Assembly (NCBI GenBank): GCA_964615905.1
Contig: CAZTUB010000010.1
Coordinates: forward strand, 62,001 to 126,000
Length of the DNA stretch: 64,000 bases
Direction of reading: 5' to 3'
Origin: DATLMR01 sp964615905
GTDB lineage: Bacteria; Acidobacteriota; Blastocatellia; UBA7656
A program made the position numbers and the translations under genes. Positions 16,516 through 25,309 of the stretch are shown one piece after another. The stretch's first letter is position 1, and each line of letters opens with the position of its first letter. The notes beneath the pieces are model-generated. The model searched no databases, was not told the origin of the DNA, and saw only the letters and a program-made list of their open reading frames with translations.

Positions 16516-17595
16516 ATGTTAAGAAGCTACCTGCTACTTTTTCTGATGACGGTCTTCGCCGCCGGCCAGACGCCTTCCGAAAGCGTCGCGCGCAACTTTG
16601 AAGTCCAAAAGCTGGCCGAAGGCGTGTACGCGGTCATACGCAAGGATTTGCCGGGTTTGATGGTCGATGCGAACAGCGTCTTTATAATCAACGAAAACGA
16701 CGTGGTCGTCGTCGACACTAGCGGCGCGCCCTCGACGACGAAAGAGGTGATCGCCGCGCTCAGGCGGCTGACGAACAAGCCTGTCAAATACGTCATCAAC
16801 ACGCACTGGCACGACGACCACATCATAGGCGACACGGTCTATGGCGACGCCTTCCCTGGGGTCGAGTTCATCGGTCACTCACGCATGCGCGAGTACCTGC
16901 CCGGTCAGGGCGCTCGCAACCGTAAGAGTTTTGTCGAAGGCGCGCGCGGGGCGCTCAGCGAGATGAAAGAGGCGCTTGGGAAAAACAAGAGCCTCGCCGG
17001 CTCTGACATCACCGACGACGAGCGCGCGAGCTATGAAAGTGACATAAGGCTTGTAGAGCTGGCCCTGGCCGAAGCGCCTGAGACGCGTTTGACGCTTCCG
17101 ACTATCACGGTCGAAGACCGGCTGACGCTCCACCGTGGCGACCGCCTTATCGAGATTCGCCACATAGGGAGCGGCCATACGAGCGGCGACCTCGTCGTTC
17201 ACCTGCCGAGAGAAGGCATAGCGATTACGGGCGACCTTGTTGTGTGGCCCGTCCCGTTGGTAGGAAGCGACCAGTCGCGCATTGGCGAATGGAGCGCTAC
17301 GCTTGAAAAGCTGCGCGAGCTTCGCCCGGCAATAATCGTCCCCGGCCACGGCCCCGTCCTTAGAGACGACACCTACGTGAGGCTCCTGGCGCGCCTGTTC
17401 GCGTCGATCAAGCAACAGACCGAGGCCAGTGCGGCGCGAGGCGAGACGCTTGAACAGGCGCGCAGGAGTGTGAAGCTCGAAGAGTTTAAAAAAGAGTTCG
17501 CGGGCGATTCGGCTGTCAGGAAATTCTTGTTCGATGTCTACGTGGCCGCCCCTGCAATAGAGGCTGCGTACCGCGAGGCGAAGTCCGCGCGCTAA
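16516..17595 (+). CDS. Exported metallo-beta-lactamase-fold hydrolase
   Basis: This is a 359-residue protein with a short signal peptide (MLRSYLLLFLMTVFAAGQT) and an MBL-fold domain. The zinc motif HxHxDH is His97-Trp-His99-Asp-Asp101-His102, preceded by VVVVDTSGAPSTTKEVI. Later ligands are in GSGHTSGDL, the Asp of ITGDLVVWP and the His of VPGHGPV. The domain arrangement resembles quinoprotein-relay/SoxH-type or glyoxalase-II-like MBL proteins, and true beta-lactamase activity should not be assumed. It acts in the periplasm or outside the cell if the signal is cleaved. A strong intrinsic terminator follows directly, so it is the last gene of its transcript. Confidence 0.88.
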   Translation: MLRSYLLLFLMTVFAAGQTPSESVARNFEVQKLAEGVYAVIRKDLPGLMVDANSVFIINENDVVVVDTSGAPSTTKEVIAALRRLTNKPVKYVINTHWHDDHIIGDTVYGDAFPGVEFIGHSRMREYLPGQGARNRKSFVEGARGALSEMKEALGKNKSLAGSDITDDERASYESDIRLVELALAEAPETRLTLPTITVEDRLTLHRGDRLIEIRHIGSGHTSGDLVVHLPREGIAITGDLVVWPVPLVGSDQSRIGEWSATLEKLRELRPAIIVPGHGPVLRDDTYVRLLARLFASIKQQTEASAARGETLEQARRSVKLEEFKKEFAGDSAVRKFLFDVYVAAPAIEAAYREAKSAR

Positions 17596-17601
17596 ACGCT
17601 G

Positions 17602-17636
17602 GCTCGTGCGCTCAGTTGAGCGCACGAGCATTTTTT
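17602..17636 (+). terminator. Rho-independent terminator after the MBL-fold gene
   Basis: A perfect 13-bp stem (17602-17614 with 17617-17629) is closed by a 2-nt GT loop and followed by ATTTTTT (17630-17636). It begins 7 nt after the stop codon region of the MBL gene and has the classic form for + strand termination. Confidence 0.9.
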
Positions 17637-17656
17637 ATAATCTGTCGATTGGAGCG

Positions 17657-18052
17657 CTAACGCTTTCGACCTAGCTGGCTGTCGATGCTCCACACCCCCG
17701 CGCCGGTCGCGGCGATGTAGAGAAAGAGGAAGCAATAGAGCGCGGCCAGCTCGCCTCCGTTCAGCAAAGGGAGCAGGCCCCTCGGAACATGCACCATGAA
17801 GTATGCGACGGCCATCTGACCGGCGGCTATGAAAGCCGCGTATCCGGTCAAAAACCCCACCGCTATCAAAAGGCCCGTGACAAGCTCGATCACCCCGCCT
17901 ATCCAAAACAGCGAGCCCACGGGTGGGGGAGGGTTCGCCCCCGGCGGCCAGTTAAATAGCTTCTGAGTGCCGTGCATCATAAACATCAGACCGGCAACTA
18001 TGCGCAAAACGGCGTAAAGATAAGGTGAGTACTTACCCAGGAAACGCTCCAT
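17657..18052 (-). CDS. DoxX-family membrane protein
   Basis: This is a 131-residue inner-membrane protein with four hydrophobic helices. LRIVAGLMFMMHGTQKLFNWP and FWIGGVIELVTGLLIAVG are the recognisable DoxX features. Members are linked to redox homeostasis and sulfur metabolism, but the biochemical role here is open. The start at ATG 18050-18052 (MERFLGKY) is fixed by AGGAGG seven or so bases upstream; an upstream extension of the frame to 18112 is not supported by any ribosome-binding site. It lies 90 bp downstream of the DUF1990 gene on the same strand. Confidence 0.88.
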   Translation of the reverse strand: MERFLGKYSPYLYAVLRIVAGLMFMMHGTQKLFNWPPGANPPPPVGSLFWIGGVIELVTGLLIAVGFLTGYAAFIAAGQMAVAYFMVHVPRGLLPLLNGGELAALYCFLFLYIAATGAGVWSIDSQLGRKR

Positions 18053-18142
18053 AAACGACCTCCTATCAGGGTTCGAGAAAGCTGGCTTAACTAGGCCGGG
18101 CGTGTCGATCAAAACTCGATCTGCGGCCGGGGTTTGACTGCT

Positions 18143-18724
18143 TTATACGCCTGCTTCGGCTACGGCTCTCATGATCGCCTTTTTCGAGTCGTTTGCAAAT
18201 CGTTTCTGTAACCTGCGAGCGTAGGGGTAAGCGAGCCGGGCAAGAGCACCCGGTTTTGAGACGGCCAGTATCTCGTACCAGACCGAATCATCCTGCCGGT
18301 CCCATTCGACCGTGAACCTTTCCTCCCCGCGCTCTGCGTGGCCTGTCAGAGTCCCGTAAGCAAAACCGTATCGCGCGCGCGGGGCGTCTTCTTCGACCAG
18401 ATAGACTATGCGGCACGCGTTCATCGACCAGAAGCGAAGATGGTTGACAACGACCGCGACTGTCGCGCCTATCTCAATCGGAGTAGTACTCGAAAAGAGG
18501 TGGACCCAGCCGAGGTCGAACATCTTCCACGCTTCGATAGCGGCTACGGCCGCGCGAAAGGCGCGCGGCCCTTCGCCTACGCGCACGCGGTTATGGTCTA
18601 TGTTGTAGCCACTTGCGGGCAGGTTCCGAGTGATACCGACAGGGCCGTATGATAAGGGCTCGCCGCGCTGTGCAGATAAAAAAGATTCGATCTCGTCACG
18701 CGAGGGTCTGGCGAGTAGAAACAT
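18143..18724 (-). CDS. DUF1990 domain protein
   Basis: This is a 193-residue protein that matches the DUF1990 pattern: an N-terminal YGPVGITRNLPASGYNIDHNRVRVG segment, IGATVAVVVNHLRFWSMNACRIVYLVEE in the middle, and the ending YARRLQKRFANDSKKAIMRAV. The family resembles START-like ligand-binding folds, but its function is unknown. I chose the ATG at 18722-18724 (MFLLARPSRDEIESFL), because the longer frame overlaps the upstream DUF5946 gene and encodes an Arg-rich, shadow-like N-terminus. It follows the DUF5946 gene by 11 bp, so the two are probably co-translated. Confidence 0.8.
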   Translation of the reverse strand: MFLLARPSRDEIESFLSAQRGEPLSYGPVGITRNLPASGYNIDHNRVRVGEGPRAFRAAVAAIEAWKMFDLGWVHLFSSTTPIEIGATVAVVVNHLRFWSMNACRIVYLVEEDAPRARYGFAYGTLTGHAERGEERFTVEWDRQDDSVWYEILAVSKPGALARLAYPYARRLQKRFANDSKKAIMRAVAEAGV

Positions 18725-18735
18725 ATCGCTGCCCG

Positions 18736-19242
18736 CTATGAAAGCGATGCCCAGAGGCGAACCTGCTCGTGGTGCTCGGACCAGGCGGCCCACGTGGCTC
18801 GCGCCCATTCGCTGACCAGTCGCTTGTGCTCGGCTGCGTCGTCGCCTGCGCGGTGGACGTCTATTACGGTCAGGCTGTATTTGGCCACAGGCGGGTCGAG
18901 CCACCTGAAAGATGCGCTGCGGTCCGCGCTGTTTTTGATCAGCTCGATCACGCGGGCATTATCAAGCCCTTGCTCTATGGTCGCGTACAGCCCAATCAGG
19001 TGCACGGCGACCGATTGAACCGCCCGCCGCTCCGGTCTGCCCGGATGCTGCACGGCATATGTATCGACGGTGAGCCTGTGGACGGCCCCGAAACGATAGT
19101 CGCTATACTCTTTGGCAAGCACTTCGCCGTAGACGGCCCAGCAGCCGGGCGATGCCCCGATGTAGGCGTGCGTCGGGCCGTTTGAGGCAGGGACTAAAGC
19201 CCCGCAGCCGACGCAGGGGATCGTTTCAAGATGGTCGCTCAT
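18736..19242 (-). CDS. DUF5946 family protein
   Basis: This is a 168-residue soluble protein of unknown function. It has CVGCGALVP near the N-terminus, a possible metal-binding CxxC, followed by GPTHAYIGASPGCWAVYGEVLAKEYSD and TVDTYAVQHPG, which are the conserved features I associate with DUF5946. The C-terminal part ends with WARATWAAWSEHHEQVRLWAS. No Shine-Dalgarno is evident before ATG 19240-19242. It is probably the first gene of a pair with the DUF1990 gene. Confidence 0.72.
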   Translation of the reverse strand: MSDHLETIPCVGCGALVPASNGPTHAYIGASPGCWAVYGEVLAKEYSDYRFGAVHRLTVDTYAVQHPGRPERRAVQSVAVHLIGLYATIEQGLDNARVIELIKNSADRSASFRWLDPPVAKYSLTVIDVHRAGDDAAEHKRLVSEWARATWAAWSEHHEQVRLWASLS

Positions 19243-19309
19243 GATGTTAAGAAGGATTCGCGGTGTGAGTTTACTACAAATTTAACGGGTCTGCGCTCTT
19301 TCGGCCGTC

Positions 19310-19756
19310 TCAATCTGCTCCCGCTATAGCTTCGATCTGTACGCGTATGCGCATGAGGTTTCTTCGCTCTTGCTGCCGCTTATCTTCCGACAGGTCGTCG
19401 AGCGACAGCTTTGCGTTTAGAGTCGCGGCCTCCTGCCTGAGCCTCTCAAGTCTTATGTATAACCCGTAAAGGTTTCGCCGGGCCGATTCGACGCGCTCGA
19501 TTGATTCGGCCTCGGACGCTGCCAGGTCGTTGATCGACTTATGTAGCTCGACCGAACGCAGCTTCATGCCGAGCAGCCGGTTTATGTCGCCCGACTGGTC
19601 CATCCTGTGCGGATCAGAATCGAGATCGTGCAGCTCGCTTCTTCTCTCTTCAAGCAAGCGCCTTATCTCCTGAAGCTCTTTTTCAGACTTCTTCAACATC
19701 GACTCGGCTATTATCAACTCGCTTTGATTATTACGAAAATGATTATGACTTATCAT
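19310..19756 (-). CDS. Small coiled-coil protein of unknown function
   Basis: This is a 148-residue, strongly charged, mostly helical protein. From LIIAESMLKKSEKELQEIRRLLEERRSELHDL to RIRVQIEAIAGAD nearly the whole chain fits heptad periodicity, so a rod-like dimer is likely. There are no enzyme motifs, no membrane segments and no signal peptide. I prefer the ATG at 19754-19756 (MISHNHF, with AGGGG upstream) over a TTG further upstream. I do not recognise a family. Confidence 0.6.
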   Translation of the reverse strand: MISHNHFRNNQSELIIAESMLKKSEKELQEIRRLLEERRSELHDLDSDPHRMDQSGDINRLLGMKLRSVELHKSINDLAASEAESIERVESARRNLYGLYIRLERLRQEAATLNAKLSLDDLSEDKRQQERRNLMRIRVQIEAIAGAD

Positions 19757-20066
19757 CTCTGCCCCTTGCCCCGTTATGGTCAATACTCGCTTAAAAGTTT
19801 GAGTTTGATAAGTGACGGTCAAGCGGGGGCCTTCACGAATAAGGTAAGACGACTGGCCCGCGAAGGCAACAGTAATTCAAGAGCGGGGGCCGGGGGCGTG
19901 TGCTGCCGGTTCGGCATATTCATTGCTAAACAGTTTATCAAGAGCGCGCAAGCGACTCTATACGCGCGGTCTGCACGTTTACGCTACGCGCGTTGTGACC
20001 GCGAAGGCTACACCACCGGACAGGCTTGGCGCTTGGCGAGATCGCTCGAACGTATGGGAGGGATCG
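19757..20066. other. Intergenic region between divergent genes
   Basis: These 310 bp separate the leftward coiled-coil gene from the rightward DUF2231-Rieske gene and must hold both promoters. A 10-bp direct repeat AGCGGGGGCC occurs at about 19821 and 19881. I see no tRNA, structured RNA or credible small ORF. Confidence 0.5.
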
Positions 20067-20939
20067 ATGGCTTCCGACACAGCAATTGAGATTATCGACA
20101 AACAAGATTGGATGGAGCCGCTGGCCGACACTCTTCAAACCGCGATAGACGGCGCTTTTAAATCGGGGGGCAAGGCGGGGCAAAAGGTCGCAAACTTCCT
20201 GCACGGGACCTGGCTCGGTCACCCGCTGCACTCTGTGCTGACGGACGTGCCGATAGGGTCGTGGACGGCCGCGCTCGTCTTGGACGCGATGGACGAGATA
20301 AGCGGGCGCGAAGAGTTCGGTCGCGGGGCTGATGCGGCGGTAGCCGTTGGGATCGCGGGAGCGGTCGGCTCTGCCGTGACAGGGCTGACCGATTGGCACA
20401 AGATCGACGGAGAGGCGCGGCGCATCGGGTTGACTCACGGGTTGATGAACGCGACCGCGCTCGCCTGCTACACCGCATCGTTTGTGCTGCGCAGGCGTAA
20501 AGCGCGGCAGGCTGGCAGAGGTTTTTCGCTGATTGGCTATGCCATCTCAAGCGCGGCCGCATACCTCGGCGGCCACCTTGTTTACAGCAAGCAGATAGGC
20601 GTTGACCACACGGCTGACCAGAAACCGCCGGACAACTTTGTCGCGGTCGCGGCCGAATCGGAGCTGGCGGAAAACACGCCCCTGCGCGTTGAGGCGGAAG
20701 GCATGGCTGTCCTGCTCGTGCGGCAGCGCGGCAATATTTTTGCAATCGCCGAGACCTGCTCTCACCTGGGCGGGCCGCTTTCGGAAGGAAAGCTCGAAGG
20801 CGAGACGGTGATATGCCCCTGGCACGGGTCACGGTTTGCGCTCAAAGACGGAAGCGTCATAGACGGCCCTTCCACGCACCCGCAGCCGTGTTTCGAGACG
20901 AGGGTAAGAGACGGGCAGATCGAAGTTCGCGCGCGCTGA
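20067..20939 (+). CDS. DUF2231 membrane domain fused to Rieske [2Fe-2S] domain
   Basis: This is a 290-residue protein. Residues 45-175 are a DUF2231-type membrane domain: GTWLGHPLHSVLTDVPIGSW is diagnostic, followed by about four hydrophobic helices. Residues 190-290 are a Rieske domain with Cys231-Ser-His233 (CSHLGGPL) and Cys250-Pro-Trp-His253 (CPWHGSRF), which would bind a [2Fe-2S] cluster. It is therefore probably a membrane-anchored electron-transfer protein, with partner unknown. ATG 20067 is fixed by GGGAGGG a few bases upstream; the open frame extends further upstream but without support. A GC-rich hairpin follows the stop. Confidence 0.92.
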   Translation: MASDTAIEIIDKQDWMEPLADTLQTAIDGAFKSGGKAGQKVANFLHGTWLGHPLHSVLTDVPIGSWTAALVLDAMDEISGREEFGRGADAAVAVGIAGAVGSAVTGLTDWHKIDGEARRIGLTHGLMNATALACYTASFVLRRRKARQAGRGFSLIGYAISSAAAYLGGHLVYSKQIGVDHTADQKPPDNFVAVAAESELAENTPLRVEAEGMAVLLVRQRGNIFAIAETCSHLGGPLSEGKLEGETVICPWHGSRFALKDGSVIDGPSTHPQPCFETRVRDGQIEVRAR

Positions 20940-20940
20940 G

Positions 20941-20967
20941 CAGCCGCCGCGCTGTCGGCGGCTGCAC
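20941..20967. terminator. GC-rich hairpin between convergent genes
   Basis: GCAGCCGCCG and CGGCGGCTGC pair perfectly (10 bp) around a short loop, immediately after the Rieske-protein stop and before the convergent DedA-like gene end at 20972. There is no T-run, so termination is inferred from position. Confidence 0.5.
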
Positions 20968-20971
20968 GGTT

Positions 20972-21625
20972 TCACGCGGCGTCTTCCCTGACCTCCGCCC
21001 GCTGATTGCCGGACGAGCCGAGGGATTTTTGCCTCTTGCGGTAGATCAGAAAGCCTATGATCCCGACCGCGATGAGGATCACGAATGTGATAAGTACGGG
21101 CTTGTAGTTTTCGGCAAAGAAGCCCAGCACCTTCTTTCCGTAAAGCGATGCCAGGTAGGCGACGATACTGAACCTGATTAAGCGCCCCAAACAGAGCGCG
21201 GCAAGGAACTTCTTGAGCGGGTAATCCATCGCGCCCGCGCCGAGCAGGAAAGGCCCCAGCGGAACAGGCGGGGGAAGAAGCGCCGGGACGAAGACCGCGC
21301 CGAATCCCCACTTCTCAAAAATGCGATAGATTTTCTTGAACTTCCGTTTCGATAATCGCTGTTCGAGCGCTTCTTCGCCGCCTTTGCGCCCAAGCTTGTA
21401 CGTAAGATAGCCGCCAAGCACGGACCCCGTGGTCGCCATCACCGCGTAGTAGGGCCACCACGTTTTTTCGCCCGCCGCAAGAAGCACGGTCAAAACATCC
21501 AGCCCGCCCGGCGTCGGGATGACGGAGCTGTCGATGAGCCCCATGAGAATCAGCCCAAGCCCGCCGAGCTTCTTGAGCGTTCCCCATATCTCCAGCAAGA
21601 CAATAGTGGTCAAATAAGAATGCAT
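20972..21625 (-). CDS. DedA/VTT-domain membrane protein
   Basis: This is a 217-residue inner-membrane protein with the SNARE-associated (VTT/DedA) layout: an N-terminal re-entrant region (GLIDSSVIPTPGGLDVLTVLLA), an internal TTGSVLGGYLTYKLGRKGGEEAL segment with the family's GxxxGYxxGRxxG-like spacing, FVPALLPPPVPLGPFLLGAG, and terminal transmembrane helices with a basic cytoplasmic tail. DedA proteins are linked to phospholipid flipping and membrane homeostasis. ATG 21623-21625 begins 117 bp downstream of the M28 peptidase gene on the same strand. Confidence 0.87.
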   Translation of the reverse strand: MHSYLTTIVLLEIWGTLKKLGGLGLILMGLIDSSVIPTPGGLDVLTVLLAAGEKTWWPYYAVMATTGSVLGGYLTYKLGRKGGEEALEQRLSKRKFKKIYRIFEKWGFGAVFVPALLPPPVPLGPFLLGAGAMDYPLKKFLAALCLGRLIRFSIVAYLASLYGKKVLGFFAENYKPVLITFVILIAVGIIGFLIYRKRQKSLGSSGNQRAEVREDAA

Positions 21626-21742
21626 AAATTAGTCTAATCTCTTAGTTACAGCCTTCCCCAGCAACCGGGGCCACGATCACAAGATTAGACAGCAAATGCC
21701 GGGCCGCAGCCCGCCTGCGCTGACCGAGCGAATTTAAAGGGG

Positions 21743-23311
21743 TTACATACCGCGCCTCGCTCTCCACGCTTGCACATATCGCGCGGCTCGCGGGTTGGCC
21801 TCGTTCCATTTTGGCTCATCCGGGTTGTTTGCCATCATAACGAGCGCCACCGCTATAAGGCGGTTTATCTTCTCCATGTTCGAGTAATCTATCTTCTCCC
21901 AGTGATCGCCCAGGCCGTGGTAGTCGGGATATGCGAACGCTACGCAGAGAGTGTGCGCGGGAACGCCCTGGTCCGCAAGCGCCTGGTTATCGCTACGGCC
22001 AAAGTAAGCATCGCTGTTGCGCTCGTGTTTATAGACGTTGACTCCCGTAACCTCGCCCGCGGCTTTGAAGACCGCGCTGACATCCGAGTAATCGAACCCC
22101 GTGAGCGTCGCCGTCGAGATTTGCGGGCCTTCCGTGCTGTCGGTGCGCCCGACCTGTTCGAGGTTTACATTGGCGACGGTCTTTTCAATCGGGAAGACGG
22201 GGCGGCGGCCGTAATACCTTGAGCCGAGCATGCCTTTCTCTTCGCCGAAGAAAGTCATAAAGACAATGCTGCGGCGCGGGCGAGGGTTGATCGTCGCGAG
22301 CGCCTGGGCAAGCTCTATGACCGAGACGGTCCCGCTCCCGTCGTCGTTCGCGCCGTTAAAGATTCGGTCGCCCTCGCCGTAGGCCTGCTTGCCCACGTGA
22401 TCGTAATGCGCTGTCACCAGCACATACGTATCTTTCAGCGCGGGGTCCGAGCCGCGAAGCACGCCTATGCAATTGCGAAGCTTGACAGGCTTTTCAACCG
22501 TCTGTCCGAGCCGCGCAGAAAGGGTCGCGGCAGTCGCGCCCGGTTTCATCGCGTCATAGGCTTTGACCGCGCGCGGGTCGAGCACGGTTATCAAAGGGAC
22601 CGGTTGCCCGACAGAGACGCTTATGCGGTTGTCGGGGTCTATCAGCCGGGCCGCCGTGGGCGGGCCGTCGGCCGGGCCCGTCCTGTCTATAGAGATAACG
22701 AGCGCGGCTTCGAGCGCGGCGAGCCGGCTCATAAAAGCGTTTTGCGATTGATATACCTGCCACATGCGCGAGCGGTCAGCGCGGCGATAGTCTGGAATTT
22801 CTGTGATAACCACCTTCGCCCGCACATCAGCCAGCTTGAGAGAGTCGAGGGCCGAGTTGTTATCAAATTCGACCTTGATGATCCCCTTCCCGACATGGTC
22901 GAAGACCGTGTCTGCCGGTAGACTCACCTGCCCGTAATCGACGTTTATAACTTCGCCCCCGGTTTTGATCTTCATCTCGAACTTCTGCGGATCAGGCTGG
23001 GCCACGACCCAGTTCGCGGTCTGGAAATAGCCGTCGTCGCCCGCGGGCTCAAGCCCCGCCCGCCGGAACTGAGCGGCGATGTAGTTGGCTGCTATCTCAA
23101 GCCCGGCAGACGGCGTGTCCCTGCCCTCTAAAAGATCGGACGCGATAAACGACAGGTGACCCCGTAACGAATCCGCCGAGATTCGCTCCAACACAGGCTC
23201 GACGCCAAGGGGCAGCGCGCGCTTCTGCTGCGCGCCCATGCATAAGGCGATCAGTAAAAGCGCCAGCGCAGCCCGCAAGGCGGAAGGCGTAATGCGGTCG
23301 TGAAGCCTCAT
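21743..23311 (-). CDS. Secreted M28-family zinc aminopeptidase
   Basis: This is a 522-residue exported metallopeptidase. The N-terminus is a signal peptide (ALRAALALLLIALCMGAQQ). The peptidase core begins at VLVTAHYDHVG (first zinc His and catalytic Asp), continues through NGANDDGSGTVSVIEL (bridging Asp) and FFGEEKGMLGS (catalytic Glu-Glu), and ends with YPDYHGLGDHWEKIDY (last His). A PA-like insert separates the N-terminal helix pair from the core, as in many bacterial M28 enzymes. GAGGGG lies 8 nt before the ATG. It is the promoter-distal gene of a long leftward run, 21 nt after the eRF1-like gene. Confidence 0.93.
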   Translation of the reverse strand: MRLHDRITPSALRAALALLLIALCMGAQQKRALPLGVEPVLERISADSLRGHLSFIASDLLEGRDTPSAGLEIAANYIAAQFRRAGLEPAGDDGYFQTANWVVAQPDPQKFEMKIKTGGEVINVDYGQVSLPADTVFDHVGKGIIKVEFDNNSALDSLKLADVRAKVVITEIPDYRRADRSRMWQVYQSQNAFMSRLAALEAALVISIDRTGPADGPPTAARLIDPDNRISVSVGQPVPLITVLDPRAVKAYDAMKPGATAATLSARLGQTVEKPVKLRNCIGVLRGSDPALKDTYVLVTAHYDHVGKQAYGEGDRIFNGANDDGSGTVSVIELAQALATINPRPRRSIVFMTFFGEEKGMLGSRYYGRRPVFPIEKTVANVNLEQVGRTDSTEGPQISTATLTGFDYSDVSAVFKAAGEVTGVNVYKHERNSDAYFGRSDNQALADQGVPAHTLCVAFAYPDYHGLGDHWEKIDYSNMEKINRLIAVALVMMANNPDEPKWNEANPRAARYVQAWRARRGM

Positions 23312-23332
23312 AAGCTAAACCCCTCCGAGCTC

Positions 23333-24478
23333 TTAAATCTTATACCGCAGCATAGCACCGACGCCGCCTACGTCCGACAGCAGGGCCGCGTCTTCGATAA
23401 ACGTCACGCGGGCGTCCGTCTGCCGCGCGCGACTCACGAGCTCGTCGGCCAGGATGACCTTGATGGTCCTGGACTCCTCAACGGGCGCTTCGACGCCTGC
23501 CTCTGTAACAGGGTCGTCGGGGACGAGCAATTCGCTCACGTCTTCTTCGTCGGCCTCTATCTCCGACAGCGACGCTGTTATCAGCAACTCGTCTACCTGG
23601 CCTATGCCAAGAGCTTCGAGCGTCGCGCTTGCGCCCACGACCGCCAGCCCTCCTGCTCGATACTCGTCGAGCAGCCGCTCGACTCGCTCGGCGTCCGACT
23701 GCGCGTCGTGCTCGCGCAACGATTCCAAGGTCGCGGCCATCACTTCCTGCTCAGGCGCATCGACTTCAAGCCTTAGCGCGTCGATGACTTTATCGGCCAG
23801 CGGTTGAGGCAGCTGTTCGCGCAGGATCGAAAGTATCGACTCGTCGCCCGCGAGGATCACATGCTCTGCGGCCTCCTCGCTCACCACGCGGTCGAGCGCG
23901 TCGACGACCTCTTTGGCGTGTTGCAGGTGATAATTCTCGACGTGCCGCTGGTAGCGCATCTGCGACCACCCGCCTACTTTTGTGCGGCTGAACTTCTTCT
24001 TGCTCTTGACCTCTTCGGTCTCGACGACTCCGCGCCTGCCGAACACGAACAGCCGCGCGGAGTTCGTGTCGGCCACAAGCGCGGCGTAGCGCGGGTACTG
24101 GTCTATCAACCGCGCGAGCGGATAGACGTGAGGCTGGTGATAAACATAAAGCCTGTGGTTTTCGATAGGCGCGTCGAGCTGCGCGGCTTCAAAGAAGTCG
24201 TCGGCCCCCGCGCAGGCAAAGATGACGAGCCCGTTCGCCTGCGGGCGCAGTTTATCCGCGAGGTATTCGTTTATCCTTTCCACGTCGCGGTCGAAGCTTA
24301 TGCGCTCGTCCGACCCGGCGGCGTATGTCTTCGCGCGAGCGCGAAACTCTTTACGGATGAAGGCGTCAAAGTTATCCCGCCCGTGTTGATCGGGCTGCGT
24401 GTTCAGATAAAGACTCAAAACCGGGTGGCCCGTCGCGTCGAACGCGGCCAGCTTGTCCAGCAGATCGGTTAATGACAT
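23333..24478 (-). CDS. Vms1/eRF1-like (baeRF-type) protein
   Basis: This is a 381-residue soluble protein resembling bacterial members of the archaeo-eukaryotic release factor superfamily. The N-terminal domain (VLSLYLNTQPDQHG...) carries GGWSQMRYQRHVENYH at about 169-184, which fits the GxxQ-type loop of the Vms1/Ankzf1 peptidyl-tRNA hydrolases, with Gln173 in the key position. A middle domain with ILAGDESILSILREQLPQ and a C-terminal L7Ae/pelota-like half (GLAVVGASATLEALGIGQVDELLI) follow. Release of stalled nascent chains is plausible from homology but unproven. GGAGGAACAAGGG precedes the ATG. It lies 21 nt after the SDR gene. Confidence 0.82.
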   Translation of the reverse strand: MSLTDLLDKLAAFDATGHPVLSLYLNTQPDQHGRDNFDAFIRKEFRARAKTYAAGSDERISFDRDVERINEYLADKLRPQANGLVIFACAGADDFFEAAQLDAPIENHRLYVYHQPHVYPLARLIDQYPRYAALVADTNSARLFVFGRRGVVETEEVKSKKKFSRTKVGGWSQMRYQRHVENYHLQHAKEVVDALDRVVSEEAAEHVILAGDESILSILREQLPQPLADKVIDALRLEVDAPEQEVMAATLESLREHDAQSDAERVERLLDEYRAGGLAVVGASATLEALGIGQVDELLITASLSEIEADEEDVSELLVPDDPVTEAGVEAPVEESRTIKVILADELVSRARQTDARVTFIEDAALLSDVGGVGAMLRYKI

Positions 24479-24499
24479 CCCTTGTTCCTCCCTTTGTTC

Positions 24500-25303
24500 T
24501 CAGGAAACGTCGCGGCGAAGCGTCAGGCCGCCGTCGACGGTGATAACTTGCCCGGTGATGTAGTTGTCGGGTTCGAGCAGCAGCCGCGCCACCCGCGCAA
24601 CGTCTTCCGGGCGTCCGAAGCGGGGTATTATCTTCCGCTCGATGTAAAAATCGTACTTCCCCGACTCGATGGATTTCAGGGCCATCCCCGCGCGGTTTAC
24701 GCCCGGCGCGATCACGTTCACGCGAACCCCGCCGGGGCCGCCCCACTGCTTTGCCATCGTGCGAGCCGCGTGAATCAAGGCGACTTTCGGACCGGCATAG
24801 TTGATGCTCGATTCGAAAACGGCTACGGCCTGCATCGTCGAAAGAAGAACTATAGAGCCTTCGGTCCCGCGCCGCATCATGGCCTGTGCCGCGTCGCGCG
24901 CCAGCAGAACCGGCGCGATGTAATTCTGCTCAATCGAGGCGTGCAGGTCGTCGCCGGTAGCCGCGTCGAATTTCACGCGCGCAGGGTCGCCGGTGAACGA
25001 GACCACCCCGTAAAGCCCTTCGCCCAGCCGGTCGGCCGTCTCGACGTAACGCGCTCGCGCCTCGGCCTCTGAGATGTCGCCTTCGACCAGGTGCATCTGG
25101 CCGCCGTACCTCGATTCGACCGCCTGTTTCAAAGCGAGCGCGCGGCCCCGGTCTTTCAAAAATCCCGCGACGACAATCGCGCCGGAGCGCGCAAGCAGGG
25201 CAGCGGTCGCGCTGCCAAGCCCGCCCGTTCCGCCCGCCACAAGTACCACTCGCCCCGCGAGCGGGCGGTCGTCAAACTCGAAATCGAACTCGTCGTTTAT
25301 CAT
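24500..25303 (-). CDS. Short-chain dehydrogenase/reductase (SDR)
   Basis: This is a 267-residue NAD(P)H-dependent oxidoreductase. LVAGGTGGLGSATAALLAR is the cofactor-binding motif, and NYAGPKVALIHAARTMA supplies the catalytic Tyr-x-x-x-Lys. VNVIAPGVNRAG and ITGQVITVDGGLT complete the classical SDR signature, close to 3-oxoacyl-[acyl carrier protein] reductases. The substrate is not determined. It starts 6 bp after the stop of the glycosyltransferase-87-like gene, so they are very likely co-transcribed. Confidence 0.9.
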   Translation of the reverse strand: MINDEFDFEFDDRPLAGRVVLVAGGTGGLGSATAALLARSGAIVVAGFLKDRGRALALKQAVESRYGGQMHLVEGDISEAEARARYVETADRLGEGLYGVVSFTGDPARVKFDAATGDDLHASIEQNYIAPVLLARDAAQAMMRRGTEGSIVLLSTMQAVAVFESSINYAGPKVALIHAARTMAKQWGGPGGVRVNVIAPGVNRAGMALKSIESGKYDFYIERKIIPRFGRPEDVARVARLLLEPDNYITGQVITVDGGLTLRRDVS

Positions 25304-25309
25304 AACCGG

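Noticed and set aside
16516..17595. Antibiotic-resistance beta-lactamase
   Set aside because: The zinc motif marks the broad MBL fold only; nothing shows class B beta-lactamase specificity.
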